A DNA stretch of 64,000 nucleotides from JAOUEA01 sp963762075 (GCA_963762075.1 CAVXJC010000002.1:1-64000); one strand, 5' to 3'. Positions 27,764-36,902 are shown, counted from the stretch's first letter. Notes: generated from the sequence alone by a model not told the origin. Numbers and translations: made by a program.

Positions 27764-28622
27764 TCACGGAGGTCCTCCGGGCTGGTCACCGACGGCCACG
27801 GGTCGCGATGGGTCCGATACCCAGTCCGACCACGACCCTTCGTAGAGGCGGCCCAACCCGAGGCCGGCTCGTTCCATCGCGAACAGCGCGAACGAGGCCG
27901 TGACGCCCGAGCCGCACATCGCGATCGCCTCGCCGTCGTCCCGGACGCCGAGTTCCTCGTAACGAGCCCGAAGCGCACCGGGCTCGAGGAGGCCGTTCGG
28001 CTCGAGGTTGCCCGCCCATTCCGCGCTGAGCGCTCCGGGCACGTGGCCGGCAACCGGATCGATCGGCTCTGCCTCGCCACGGTAGCGCTCACCCGCTCTC
28101 GCATCGAGCACGACCGCAGATCCGTCGCGAAGGAGGCGGACCACCGTGGAAGCGTCGACCACGCGATCGGCCGGCCAGGTCGCCGGTGTGAACGAGGCCG
28201 CAGCGACAGGTCTCGGAGGGCCCGGTCTCCAACATCCCCCCATCGCCGGTCCACGACTCGAGTGAAGGAAGGTCGAGTAGCGCGACCTCTCGATCGAGCA
28301 CGCGAAGCATCCACCACAGCCTTGCGGCGACCCACCCTCCGACGTCGTCGTACGCGATGACGGTCGTTCGATCACCGATGCCGAGCCGCGACATCGTTGA
28401 CGCGAAGGCCTCGGCGCTCGGCAACGGATGCCGACCCGGGCCTTCGAAGGGTCGCGCTGCGAGGTCGGCGTCGACATCGACACAGATCGCACCGGGCAAG
28501 TGACCGAGCTCGAACCCGTCGTGCGCGTGACCACCAGGCACCCAGCGAACGTCGGCGAGCACCAGGTCGGCGACTTCGCCTGACGACAGCAGGGCTCGCA
28601 GCCATCTCGGGTCCACGAGCAT
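27764..28622 (-). pseudogene. Two-domain rhodanese sulfurtransferase, one frameshift
   Basis: Starts ATG 28622 (MLVDPRWLRALLSSGEVADL). The first rhodanese domain has the order of the family (LGHLPGAICVDVD, TTVIAYDDVGGWVAARLWWM). It carries no catalytic Cys, as usual for the N-terminal domain of this family. After LESWTGDGGMLETGP the frame changes by one base near 28222-28240, next to a run of six G. It continues PRPVAAASFTPATWP and the second domain, whose active loop is CGSGVTAS with the catalytic Cys. Restored, it would be about 285 aa, the normal length of thiosulfate/3-mercaptopyruvate sulfurtransferase. A sequencing indel is at least as likely as real inactivation, since both halves look well conserved. 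Confidence 0.8.
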
Positions 28623-28674
28623 GCCGGGCAGCTCCACCGGCGCAGGATACGCCGAAGGGCTTAGGTATATGGAC

Positions 28675-28714
28675 CAACCGTCGGTTGACTCGGTGAAGGC
28701 ATACGGCCTACGGT
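28675..28714 (+). promoter_or_regulatory. Promoter with palindromic operator
   Basis: A perfect palindrome, CAACCG-T-CGGTTG (28675-28687), overlaps the -35 box TTGACT (28685-28690). An 18-base spacer leads to TACGGT (28709-28714), a plausible -10. The secreted protein gene starts at 28753 with AGGAGG in between. A repressor bound at the palindrome would block the -35 box. Confidence 0.5.
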
Positions 28715-28752
28715 CCGCTGGCCTATCCCCCCGATGCCAGGAGGAACCCTGC

Positions 28753-29904
28753 ATGGCTCGCAGATGGAAGAGCAGTTCTCCGAAGGTCAAGCTGATCGCT
28801 GCGCTGGCCGCGCTCGGCATGCTGGCGGTGATCCCGATCCAGTTCGCGACCGGTCAGGTACCGCTCACGTTGGAGCCCGAGGATGCCGGCTACATCAGGC
28901 TGCAGATGGACTCGTCGGGCAACCGGTTCAGGTACTTCAACCCCGACCACTCGGTCAACGCCAGCCAGACGTTCAGGGCCAGCAGCTGCAAGTACACGCC
29001 CGTGTCGCCGGCTACGGGCTTCAACCTGGTCAAGCTCTCTCCCACACCGGGAACCAGCGCGGTCGGGTACTCCACGAGCGGTTCGGGGAAGTTCGGCCTC
29101 GGCATCAACACCGCAGAGGGCACCGGCAAGTGCACGCAGATCAACGCCCCCAACGAGCTGCTCACGTTGGAGCTCCAGAACGGCTCCGGCCAGGCGCCGT
29201 TCGCGGGCAAGTACCTCGACTACATGGAACTCGACATCGAGTGGAAGTTCAACGCGACCATCAACATCGCGCTCTACCGGGAGGGTGCCCAGGTCGACAG
29301 CTTCTCCGTGAGCTGCGCCGACTCGGACTGCGGACCGGACTCGGCCGACGGGGACAACAACCGCATCCGGGTGCCGGCAACTGGCACCGTGCTCTTCGAC
29401 GAGATGCGGCTCTTCGCGACCGGTGGCTCGGGAGCGGCGGTCACGTTGGAAGCAGGCGCCGACGGCACTCCGGCCCTCCCTGGCGGTCTGGGCGCTTCTC
29501 TGTCCACCGGAGACTCGGTGTTCCACGTGGTTGCCCTCGGAGAGGGCGTGCTCACGTGCGGCGCCGGCAGCAACGTCGCGACCGAAGGTGCGGCCGTGAC
29601 CTTGACCCGACTGTCGGAAACTGGTGACCCAAATAGCAACCCCGACGGCTCGCCGTGCATCCCGATCAATTACGAGCTGACACGAGACGGGAACCTCATC
29701 GACTTCCTGAAGGATCCGACACAGGACCCGAACGCCTCGTTCAGGGTCGAGGTCAATGCCTGGGACCCGGAGACGGCACAGAACCCGATCCCGGCTTCAA
29801 CGGTCTTCCCGCCCGATCCCGGCGGCGAGTCGCTCGTCTGGTGCGACGGCACGTCGACGGCTCCCGTGATGCCTGCAGGCGATCATTTCTGGTGCCTCGT
29901 TTAG
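28753..29904 (+). CDS. Secreted protein of unknown function
   Basis: 383 aa from ATG 28753, with AGGAGG upstream. The signal region is KVKLIAALAALGMLAVIPIQ, with cleavage near ATG-QV. The mature part is beta-rich and Cys-containing. It resembles an adhesion or lectin-like sandwich in the first half (LDYMELDIEWKFNATINIAL), and its second half ends GESLVWCDGTSTAPVMPAGD-HFWCLV. No enzymatic motif was recognised. It is transcribed from the operator-bearing promoter just upstream and converges with the double-cyclase gene. Confidence 0.65.
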   Translation: MARRWKSSSPKVKLIAALAALGMLAVIPIQFATGQVPLTLEPEDAGYIRLQMDSSGNRFRYFNPDHSVNASQTFRASSCKYTPVSPATGFNLVKLSPTPGTSAVGYSTSGSGKFGLGINTAEGTGKCTQINAPNELLTLELQNGSGQAPFAGKYLDYMELDIEWKFNATINIALYREGAQVDSFSVSCADSDCGPDSADGDNNRIRVPATGTVLFDEMRLFATGGSGAAVTLEAGADGTPALPGGLGASLSTGDSVFHVVALGEGVLTCGAGSNVATEGAAVTLTRLSETGDPNSNPDGSPCIPINYELTRDGNLIDFLKDPTQDPNASFRVEVNAWDPETAQNPIPASTVFPPDPGGESLVWCDGTSTAPVMPAGDHFWCLV

Positions 29905-30003
29905 CAGAGGTCCGAGCTCGTCGGGAGCGGTCAGATGCAGGTGTACGAGACCGTGCTGCTCGAAGGTGACGCCCGGATCACCCGCGGATAGCGGAGCGGT
30001 GAG

Positions 30004-33000
30004 CTAGGTCTGCGTGGCCGAGGCGCCTCCCGTTGGCGCCTCGGCCAGTTCCGGGATCCCGAGGCGGTGCAAGATCTCGTCGCGTTCAGCCACCGCGTCG
30101 ACCGGAGCAGGGATCCCGAGGGTCTCGGCGAGCCTGATCGTCGCGTGGAGCGTCTGGGCGACCTCGTGCTCCACCCCCTGCGCGCGAGCAGCCTCGAGGC
30201 TCGCGGCGAACACCGCACCGGCCTCGTTCCACCGGCCCGCTTGCATCAGTGCGTTTCCGCGGATCCGCTCGAGCCGGGGTGTCGCCATGGCCGCCGCCTC
30301 GGTGTCACGCATCCTCTCACCCGCCTCATCGGCAAGCGTGAGCGCCATCTCGCCCTCGCCCATCAAGACCCGGCATTCCGCCGTTCGAGCCACCACGTCG
30401 ACGATCTCTTCCTCGGCGCCGACATCGGTGAAGAGCGTGAGGGCCTCGGCGAGCATCGCCAGCCCCTCGTCGAACCGCCGCGTGCGGGCGAGGAGCCGCC
30501 CGAGGTCGCTCAGACACCCCGCGAGGAAGTATCGGTATTCCGACGCTCTCCACACCCGCAGGGAGTCCCGCAAGATGTCCTCGGCGTCGTCGTAGCGGCC
30601 ACGTTCGACCAGAATCTCGGCCACGTTGCCCGCGACGGCCTCGGATGTGACGGGGTCCCCGATCTTGCCGAAGAGCGCCCTCGCGCGCTCGTAGAAGTCC
30701 ATCGCCTCGCCCCACCGGCCTTCGTAGAAGGCGGAGTAGCCCAGGCTGTTCAGCACGTGGGCCTGACGTTCGAGATCCGCGGTCTCCTCGGCGATCTCGA
30801 GGGATCGGCGCCAGTAGATGCCCCCGGTCGACTCCCCCAGTGTCGACTTCGCCCAGTCGAGCACGCTGTAGGCGAGCCCGAGCGCCTTGCGGTCGCCGAT
30901 CGACTCCGCCTGCTCGATCGCGCGCTCGGCCCATCTGATCGCCGCCCGCGACCGCCCCTCGGCCTGCAGCACCATCGCGTGCCAGGTCGTGAGCTGCGCC
31001 AGCTCGGTCGCGGCATCGTGGCCGTCGAGATCCTCGAGGATGTGCCGAGCCCTGGTGGACCAACCCAGGGACTGCGAGTATCTGCCCAGCCGCTCCTCGA
31101 TGCGCGACCGTTCGAACAGCAGGTGAGCGAGAGTCAGCGGTTCGCTCGAGGCCAGCCGACGCGCCGATGTGTTCGCAGAGGCGGCCTTGCGGATCTGACC
31201 CGCTTTCAGGAGCGCCTCGCTCATCGAGGCGTACACCTGCGCGAGATCAACCGGGTCCACGTGCGACAACCGCCGACCGGCGTCGATCGCCCGCTGGTAA
31301 AGCTGCGCGGCTTCCTCGTTGGCGAACCGCTCTTGCGCCTGCTGCGCGGCCGTCCGCGCATAGGGCCATGCCTTCGCATAGCTTCCTGCGAGCATGAAAT
31401 GCAGAGAGAGGAGCCCGGCCACCTCGTCGGCATCTTGCACCTCGCGCTCGAGCCGCTCACCGACCGCCTGGTGCAGCGCCCTGCGGGTGCGGAACGGCAG
31501 CCCGTCATAAGCAGCCTCCCGAACCACCGCACGCCTGAAGCGCCGGTAGCCGTCGGCCTCTGCAGTGAAGAACTCGCCGAGGCGAGCCCAGGTCCGCTCA
31601 TCAGGCGTCGGCGTGTCGGGTTCGAGCACGTCGTCGAGGAAGCGGGGATGGAAGCTCAACCCGAGCACCGACGCTCGCCGGACGATCGAGCGATCCGGGG
31701 TCGAGAGCTGGTCGATGCGAGATGTGGCGGCCGACTCGACCGAGTCCGGAAGCGCCGACCCAGTGGCCTTCGCCGCGATCAGATCGAGCAGGAACTGAGG
31801 GTTGCCCGCCGAGCGCTCGACCACGATGTGCAGGTCGTGGGGCAGCAGCGGCGCATCGACTGTGGCAGCCTGCGCGAGCACGATCGTGGCCGGCTCGATC
31901 AACGGCTCGATCTCGAGATGCACGGTCCGACGGTCGTCGTCGGGCGCTCGGAATCCGCCTGACGATGCCCGTCGCGAGACGGCGATCATCCACGGCCGCC
32001 CCTGCACCCGACCGGCGATGAAGTTGAGCAGATCGGCGGAGGCTTCGTCCATGTGATGAGCGTCCTCGATCTCGACCAGCGCATGTCCCGCCAACCACTT
32101 CGGAAGCAGCGATGCCATGACTTCGTGCAGTTTCGCGCGCCGATTGGACTCGGCGAGGGCATCGACCTCGGGAGTGCTCGGCATCACCGCATCGAAGGTG
32201 AGGGCGATCAACGGCAGCCACGGGCGCAGATCGGGGGCGATCGCAGAGACCTCGGCCGACACGCTCTCGACGACCACGCGGTCCGGGTCCTCCCAGCGGA
32301 GGCCCAACAGCTCGCGGAGCAGCTCGCGCCAGACGGCGTACGCGGTCGAGCTCGTGTAGGCCTCGCACGTCGCGCGCAGGACCTCGCAGCCCCCTGCTTC
32401 CTCACGGAGCTGGCCGAGCAGCCGTGACTTGCCGATGCCTGGTTCACCCACGATCTCGACGAGCGTCACGTTGCCGGCCCACGCGCTCTGCATCGCCGCC
32501 CGAAGGACCCCGACCTCATCGCCGCGTCCCACGAGCGGCAAGTCTTGGGCGACCGGATCACGGGGGCGGCCTCGCATCGGAACACCGACCGACCAGGCAT
32601 GCACTGGCTTGGCCTTGCCCTTCACCATGAAAGGCTCGAGCTCCACGGTCTCGAACCGTGTCGACGAGCGCTCGAGCACCGACTCGGTCGCGAAGATCTC
32701 CCCGCGCGATGCCTTGGCCATGAGCCGGGCGGCGAGGTTCACCGTGTCGCCCATGACGGTGTACGTGCGGCGGTACGGAGGCCCGACGTCACCCGAGAAC
32801 ACGCTGCCGCGGTTGATGCCGACCCGCACGGGGATCGTCCGGTTGCCTTCGATGATGCGGCGCAGCGCCAATAGCAGGCGTTCCTCGTCTTCGCCCGTCG
32901 CTCGAGGGACGCCTGCGGTGAGGATCAACTTCCCGCCGTCCGCGTCGACGTCGGAGGCCAGGAAGCATATGCCGAACTCGTCGACGGCTGACTGCGTATC

Positions 33001-33852
33001 GCGGACGAGTCGATCGAGCTCGTCCGCCACCCACTGCGGCCCCTCGCGCTCGAGCAACCCGTCGGTGCCGTCGAAATGGACGAACGCGACCGAGGCCTGG
33101 CGGTGCTCGGGCTCGGCGGCACCGGCCAACAGGTGCTCACGCGTCGCAACCGGCACGCTCGTGCGGAGCAGGTCGTCGTCGACGTCCGGCAGGGCCCAGA
33201 CGGCCGATGGCGGCTCCCCGGCGGGTGCGGACCGCAGGAAGAAACCCTGTCCCTTCTTTTCGCCCACGCATGACCGCGGCAAGTGCCCCGCGACCGCCGG
33301 GCTGATCACGATCTCGCCCGCGTCGGCCGTTCCCTCCATGGCCACGACCTCTGTCGCCGCCGGGCCGGTGACCAGCAGCTCCCGGTGAGATCCGCCGACG
33401 AGGAAGAAATCGAAGGTGCCAGAGTGCACACCCACCGACATGCGGAGGTTCACCTTTCCTCCGGGCGTATCGAGCTTGCCGACGGTACGCAGTCGCGCTC
33501 GCATGCCGTGGGCTGCCCGGGCGGCGCGAGCAGCGTGCTCCTCGGGGGACTCCGCGGTGAACAGCAGCATGAGTGCGTCGCCCCCGAACTTCAGGAGCAT
33601 GCCGTCTTCCACATAGGCCCTGGCCAGCAGGTCGGCGAAGCAGGTATTGATCGCGTCGGCCATCTCCTCGGCGCCGACCCGGCCGAGCTTCGCGAGCTTC
33701 TCGGAGAGCTTCGTGAACCCGGAGATGTCGACGAACACGACCGAGCCGTCGACCGATCGGTGCAACGCCTTGGGGTCTTCTGCGAGCCACTGCAGCGTCA
33801 GCCGTGGCAGGTACGGCTGCAGGCGTGCTCTGACCGTCGACGGGGTCACCAT
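30004..33852 (-). CDS. Tandem class III cyclase - ATPase - TPR signalling protein
   Basis: 1282 aa. A first cyclase homology domain lies at about residues 35-200 (SVVFVDISGFTKLSEKLAKL, MLLKFGGDALMLLF). A second, more divergent one lies at about 250-425 (ASVAFVHFDGTDGLLERE, GGKLILTAGVP, VMGDTVNLAARLMAKASRGE). An STAND-type ATPase follows, with Walker A IVGEPGIGKSR near 466-473, and a TPR region from about 830 to 1270 (AQVYASMSEALLKAGQIRKA, EGRWGEAMDFYERARAL). This layout is known in actinobacteria and mycobacteria for large cyclase/LuxR-like regulators. In the first domain metal-binding Asp residues are visible (VDISG, GGDAL). The second lacks an obvious Asp pair, so it may be regulatory. No DNA-binding C-terminus is seen. 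Confidence 0.85.
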   Translation of the reverse strand: MVTPSTVRARLQPYLPRLTLQWLAEDPKALHRSVDGSVVFVDISGFTKLSEKLAKLGRVGAEEMADAINTCFADLLARAYVEDGMLLKFGGDALMLLFTAESPEEHAARAARAAHGMRARLRTVGKLDTPGGKVNLRMSVGVHSGTFDFFLVGGSHRELLVTGPAATEVVAMEGTADAGEIVISPAVAGHLPRSCVGEKKGQGFFLRSAPAGEPPSAVWALPDVDDDLLRTSVPVATREHLLAGAAEPEHRQASVAFVHFDGTDGLLEREGPQWVADELDRLVRDTQSAVDEFGICFLASDVDADGGKLILTAGVPRATGEDEERLLLALRRIIEGNRTIPVRVGINRGSVFSGDVGPPYRRTYTVMGDTVNLAARLMAKASRGEIFATESVLERSSTRFETVELEPFMVKGKAKPVHAWSVGVPMRGRPRDPVAQDLPLVGRGDEVGVLRAAMQSAWAGNVTLVEIVGEPGIGKSRLLGQLREEAGGCEVLRATCEAYTSSTAYAVWRELLRELLGLRWEDPDRVVVESVSAEVSAIAPDLRPWLPLIALTFDAVMPSTPEVDALAESNRRAKLHEVMASLLPKWLAGHALVEIEDAHHMDEASADLLNFIAGRVQGRPWMIAVSRRASSGGFRAPDDDRRTVHLEIEPLIEPATIVLAQAATVDAPLLPHDLHIVVERSAGNPQFLLDLIAAKATGSALPDSVESAATSRIDQLSTPDRSIVRRASVLGLSFHPRFLDDVLEPDTPTPDERTWARLGEFFTAEADGYRRFRRAVVREAAYDGLPFRTRRALHQAVGERLEREVQDADEVAGLLSLHFMLAGSYAKAWPYARTAAQQAQERFANEEAAQLYQRAIDAGRRLSHVDPVDLAQVYASMSEALLKAGQIRKAASANTSARRLASSEPLTLAHLLFERSRIEERLGRYSQSLGWSTRARHILEDLDGHDAATELAQLTTWHAMVLQAEGRSRAAIRWAERAIEQAESIGDRKALGLAYSVLDWAKSTLGESTGGIYWRRSLEIAEETADLERQAHVLNSLGYSAFYEGRWGEAMDFYERARALFGKIGDPVTSEAVAGNVAEILVERGRYDDAEDILRDSLRVWRASEYRYFLAGCLSDLGRLLARTRRFDEGLAMLAEALTLFTDVGAEEEIVDVVARTAECRVLMGEGEMALTLADEAGERMRDTEAAAMATPRLERIRGNALMQAGRWNEAGAVFAASLEAARAQGVEHEVAQTLHATIRLAETLGIPAPVDAVAERDEILHRLGIPELAEAPTGGASATQT
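30017..30049. terminator. Hairpin in the 3' end of the cyclase gene
   Basis: A perfect 13-bp stem, TGGCCGAGGCGCC / GGCGCCTCGGCCA, with a seven-base loop. It overlaps the last codons of the minus-strand gene and lies between two convergent genes. There is no T run. A bidirectional terminator is possible, but codon constraint (Leu-Ala-Glu-Ala repeats) could also produce it. Confidence 0.35.
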
Positions 33853-33927
33853 GACGGAACGAAGAGGGATCGCACGATCTGCCTCGTTTCAGGGGAGATT
33901 CATCGTGTTGCACCGTACACAACTCGC

Positions 33928-35259
33928 ATGAAGGTGCGATACCGTCGAACGATGCAACGGAAGGGTCGACCGAGAGGCTCTGCCCTCGTGATCTCACTCG
34001 CGCTGCCCGCATTGACAGCGTGCTCGATCACACTCGGAGAACCTCGCACGGACCTCACGACAGGGCCGGCGCCGTCCCCGACAGTATCGCCGAGCCCTGG
34101 GGGAACGGCGGGCGTGGGATCGGTACTCGGTCGGTTGGCGGTGCTCGAGTCAGACGGCTCGTTGTACACGATCGAAGGCGACGGGTCGGAACGGACCGAG
34201 CTGATCACAGCCGAGGACGGAGCGGTCATCGCGATGCAGCCCGCCTGGTCCCCCGGCGGCGATCGCCTCGCCTGGGTGACGCGCGAGACCCGCAGCGACG
34301 CGATCGCCGGCGCGATCGTGGTCGCCGGTCCTAGGGGCGAAGATCCCGTCGTGACGCCGACCCCGTTCGTTCCGTACTACCTATCGTGGAGCCCCACGGG
34401 CGATCGGGTGGCCTTCCTCGGCCCGGGCTCGGCCGAGGCGCCGGTGCAGATGGGCGTGCTCGAACTCGACGGCGACGCACCCCAGGTGCGACCGGTCGCG
34501 GGGGGCAAACCGTTCCTCTACTTCGCCTGGGCTCCTGATGGGCGGCGTGTGCTCGCCCACGCCGGGTTCGATCGCCTCGAGGAGATCGACCTCGAGGGCC
34601 GATCGACTCCGGTGACCGCACGACCTGGGCTCTTCGCCACCCCCGCCTGGAGCGATGACGGCCGAACGCTCGTATACGCCGAGCGAGGGCCCGCGCAGGC
34701 TCAGCGGCTCGTCGCTGTCGTCGACGGAGGGCGGCCCCAGACGCTCGTCGAGGGGCCCGGGGCACTCTCGTTCGTGCTCCGGCCCGACGGCCGGGCCGTG
34801 GCTTACCAGATGCTCGGGGAACGAGACAGCGATCTCTTCGACCGTCGCCCCACCGAGCCCGGCGACGGCGTCCGCGTGATCGACCTGCGCACCGGTGTCG
34901 AGCGTCGCGCCACCTCGATCCGGGCGATGACCTTCTGGTGGAGCCCCAACGGTGAGCAGCTGCTCACCCTCGCCCCAGAGCCCGGGTCGACCGGCGCGAT
35001 CCCGTTCCTCTGGCAGATATGGAACGGGCGCCGCGTGATCGAAGTGCCGGGTCGCCACTCCCCGACCCTGGAGCTCATGCGCGACTACGCGCCCTTCTTC
35101 ACGCAGTACGCGCAGAGCGCGTCGCCCTGGTCACCCGACAGCTCGGCATTCGCCTTCCCTGTGCTCAGCCCTGACGGCCGGGGCCAGATCGTCGTGCAGG
35201 AAGTCGGCGGCGCACCCTCAGTCATCGGCGGCGGCGTCTACGTCACGTGGTCGCCGTAG
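33928..35259 (+). CDS. TolB-like beta-propeller lipoprotein
   Basis: 443 aa from ATG 33928 (ATG 33952 would also do; neither has a clear ribosome site). The signal ends in a lipobox, LPALTAC. A Thr/Pro/Ser linker follows, then at least five WD40/TolB-like blades with the repeating SPxGDRxAWxxxx pattern (AWSPGGDRLAWVTRET, LSWSPTGDRVAFLGP, WAPDGRRVLAHAG, AWSDDGRTLVYAERG, WSPNGEQLLTLAPE). It is probably a membrane-anchored scaffold or substrate-binding propeller. Only 75 bases separate it from the divergent cyclase gene, so the two may share control. Confidence 0.8.
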   Translation: MKVRYRRTMQRKGRPRGSALVISLALPALTACSITLGEPRTDLTTGPAPSPTVSPSPGGTAGVGSVLGRLAVLESDGSLYTIEGDGSERTELITAEDGAVIAMQPAWSPGGDRLAWVTRETRSDAIAGAIVVAGPRGEDPVVTPTPFVPYYLSWSPTGDRVAFLGPGSAEAPVQMGVLELDGDAPQVRPVAGGKPFLYFAWAPDGRRVLAHAGFDRLEEIDLEGRSTPVTARPGLFATPAWSDDGRTLVYAERGPAQAQRLVAVVDGGRPQTLVEGPGALSFVLRPDGRAVAYQMLGERDSDLFDRRPTEPGDGVRVIDLRTGVERRATSIRAMTFWWSPNGEQLLTLAPEPGSTGAIPFLWQIWNGRRVIEVPGRHSPTLELMRDYAPFFTQYAQSASPWSPDSSAFAFPVLSPDGRGQIVVQEVGGAPSVIGGGVYVTWSP

Positions 35260-35373
35260 CTCCATGTGCGCTTCGTTGTCCGGAGGCGTAGGCTTCGAAA
35301 GCGCAACCCTTCCCCATCGATGGCAGCTCGGCCGGTCGCGCAGCCGGTCGACCGGATGGAAGGAGTGGTGCGC

Positions 35374-35847
35374 ATGCGCACACGCACGAAGAGCGCCATC
35401 AGCTTGGCGCTGCTGGTGGGGCTCGTCGCCCTGATCCCATTGACGCAGGCGACCGCCGGAGGCATCGTCACGCTGGACGCAACGCTCTCCGGGGACGCCG
35501 AAGTGCCTGGACCGGGTGACCCCGATGGGAGCGGCGACGCGACGATCACGCTCGACACTGTCAATGACAGCGTTTGCTTCGACGTGAGCTGGAGCCGTAT
35601 CGGGCGTCCTTTCGCCGCGCACATCCACAGAGGGGTTGACACGGTCGCAGGACCCATCCGCGTTGAGCTCTTCGCGTCGTCTGCGCCGCTTCCGAGGACG
35701 ATCAAGGCCGTGCAGGGATGCGTGCGCAACGTCGATTCGGACCTGATCGACAGGATCGCCGCCGATCCGGACCGATTCTACGTGAACGTCCACACGCCCC
35801 CGTATCCGGCTGGCGCGATCCGGGGACAATTGGCTGTGGTGCCCTGA
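35374..35847 (+). CDS. Secreted CHRD domain protein
   Basis: 157 aa from ATG 35374, which has AAGGAG eight bases upstream. The signal peptide is KSAISLALLVGLVALIPLTQ, cut near ATA-GG. The CHRD domain follows: LSGDAEVPGPGDPDGSGDAT, a SVCFDVSW strand, then AAHIHRGVDTVAGPIRVEL and FYVNVHTPPYPAGAIRGQL, its typical last strand. CHRD proteins are extracellular and bind metals or other proteins. The next elements are a strong hairpin terminator and a promoter for the following gene. Confidence 0.88.
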   Translation: MRTRTKSAISLALLVGLVALIPLTQATAGGIVTLDATLSGDAEVPGPGDPDGSGDATITLDTVNDSVCFDVSWSRIGRPFAAHIHRGVDTVAGPIRVELFASSAPLPRTIKAVQGCVRNVDSDLIDRIAADPDRFYVNVHTPPYPAGAIRGQLAVVP

Positions 35848-35863
35848 CGGTCGGCATCGAGTC

Positions 35864-35920
35864 GCAGTTCTGCCGGGCCCTCGGGGGTCGCGCGTTCCCC
35901 TCGAGGGCCCGGCGAACTGC
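35864..35920. terminator. Strong hairpin after the CHRD gene
   Basis: GCAGTTC (35864-35870), then one bulged T, then GCCGGGCCCTCG (35872-35883). These pair with CGAGGGCCCGGC (35902-35913) and GAACTGC (35914-35920). GGGG/CCCC can extend the stem inward. It starts 17 bases after the CHRD stop and reads as a terminator without a T run. Confidence 0.65.
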
Positions 35921-35982
35921 AGCCTGCAGCTGCCCGACATGAACATCGGGTAGCGACAAGGAAAAACCGACCTTTGGCCCTG

Positions 35983-36009
35983 TTGACATCCATCCGAACG
36001 ACGTAGGAT
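35983..36009 (+). promoter_or_regulatory. Sigma-70-type promoter
   Basis: A consensus TTGACA (35983-35988) and TAGGAT (36004-36009) with a short 15-base spacer, in a local AT-richer stretch. It lies 65 bases before the start of the following secreted protein. The spacer is below the usual 16-18, so activity may need an activator. Confidence 0.45.
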
Positions 36010-36073
36010 GCGTCACCGATAGGCACGAGCATTCGGCGGCGCAAAGAGCCGCCTCTACCCCCAGGAGGTTGCG

Positions 36074-36634
36074 TTGCGCACGAGATTGCTGAGGAGCCTC
36101 GCCCTCGCCCCAGCCCTGCTCGTCGTCATGATGAGCGTGGCGATCGCCGCCGATCAGACGAACGGCTCGGGACTCACCCACGAGGGAGCGAGCCTCGGGT
36201 TCAACGCCAAGGCGAACCTGCGCGGCAACATCACCTACACATCTCACGACGGCACGATGTTCCAGGTCTTCTGTCATGACGGTCTCACCAGCTATCGCAA
36301 CCTCGCGCCCACCGCCGGTGGTGCGTTGCGGACGAAGGTGACCGCGACGTGCACGGACAAGGAAGGCGCGACGATCTACGCCGAGATCTACTTCATCGAT
36401 CGGGGTGAGCCGGGCAACCGTGACGTGGAGCGCATCTTCTTCACCTACAACTCGGACTTCGCGCTCGACGCGAACGCCGACCCCGACGTCTACCTGATGA
36501 AGTGCAACTCCGGCGTCGAGGTCACGGTGGCCTGCAATGACGTCGGCATCATCACCGCCGGCAACGTACAGATCCATCAAGGGTCGCCTTCACAATCGAA
36601 GCAGACGACCCGGGTCATCGGCGACGCCGCCTGA
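36074..36634 (+). CDS. Secreted protein of unknown function
   Basis: 186 aa from TTG 36074; AGGAGG six bases upstream decides this unusual start. The signal peptide is LRSLALAPALLVVMMSVAIA, cleaved before ADQT. The mature protein is a small beta-domain with four Cys (FQVFCHDG, TATCTDKEG, YLMKCNSG, TVACND), likely two disulfides. No family recognised. A promoter-like sequence precedes it and a terminator hairpin follows within 25 bases, so it is monocistronic. Confidence 0.75.
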   Translation: MRTRLLRSLALAPALLVVMMSVAIAADQTNGSGLTHEGASLGFNAKANLRGNITYTSHDGTMFQVFCHDGLTSYRNLAPTAGGALRTKVTATCTDKEGATIYAEIYFIDRGEPGNRDVERIFFTYNSDFALDANADPDVYLMKCNSGVEVTVACNDVGIITAGNVQIHQGSPSQSKQTTRVIGDAA

Positions 36635-36654
36635 TCCACGCATCACCAAGGCAG

Positions 36655-36684
36655 AGAGGCCTCCGGGTACGCCCGGGGGCCTCT
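36655..36684. terminator. Terminator hairpin
   Basis: A 13-bp stem, AGAGGCCTCCGGG / CCCGGGGGCCTCT, with loop TACG, a stable tetraloop, followed by TCGC. It contains one G-T pair. It ends the secreted protein unit at 36634. Confidence 0.8.
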
Positions 36685-36719
36685 TCGCATCGTGGGGACG
36701 CCGGCGGTACCATGCCGAC

Positions 36720-36902
36720 ATGGAGTATCGCCAGGGGAGAACGCGCCCATGGCACGGACCGGGTCACTTCGACGATCCGTTCATGATGCCCGACCCATCT
36801 CCCATCGGGGAGGGCGGATCCCAACGCCGATCGGCATTCATCGCGCTCGCGATCATCGGCGTCGTGATCCTGGTGCTCGTGATATTGACGGTCCTCGGCT
36901 GA
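36720..36902 (+). CDS. Small single-helix membrane protein
   Basis: 60 aa from ATG 36720. The first 40 residues are polar, His/Pro-rich (GRTRPWHGPGHFDDPFMMPD). A single C-terminal helix (FIALAIIGVVILVLVILTVL) follows after RR. It lies between a terminator and the next gene. Topology suggests a tail-anchored small protein. No family recognised. Confidence 0.5.
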   Translation: MEYRQGRTRPWHGPGHFDDPFMMPDPSPIGEGGSQRRSAFIALAIIGVVILVLVILTVLG

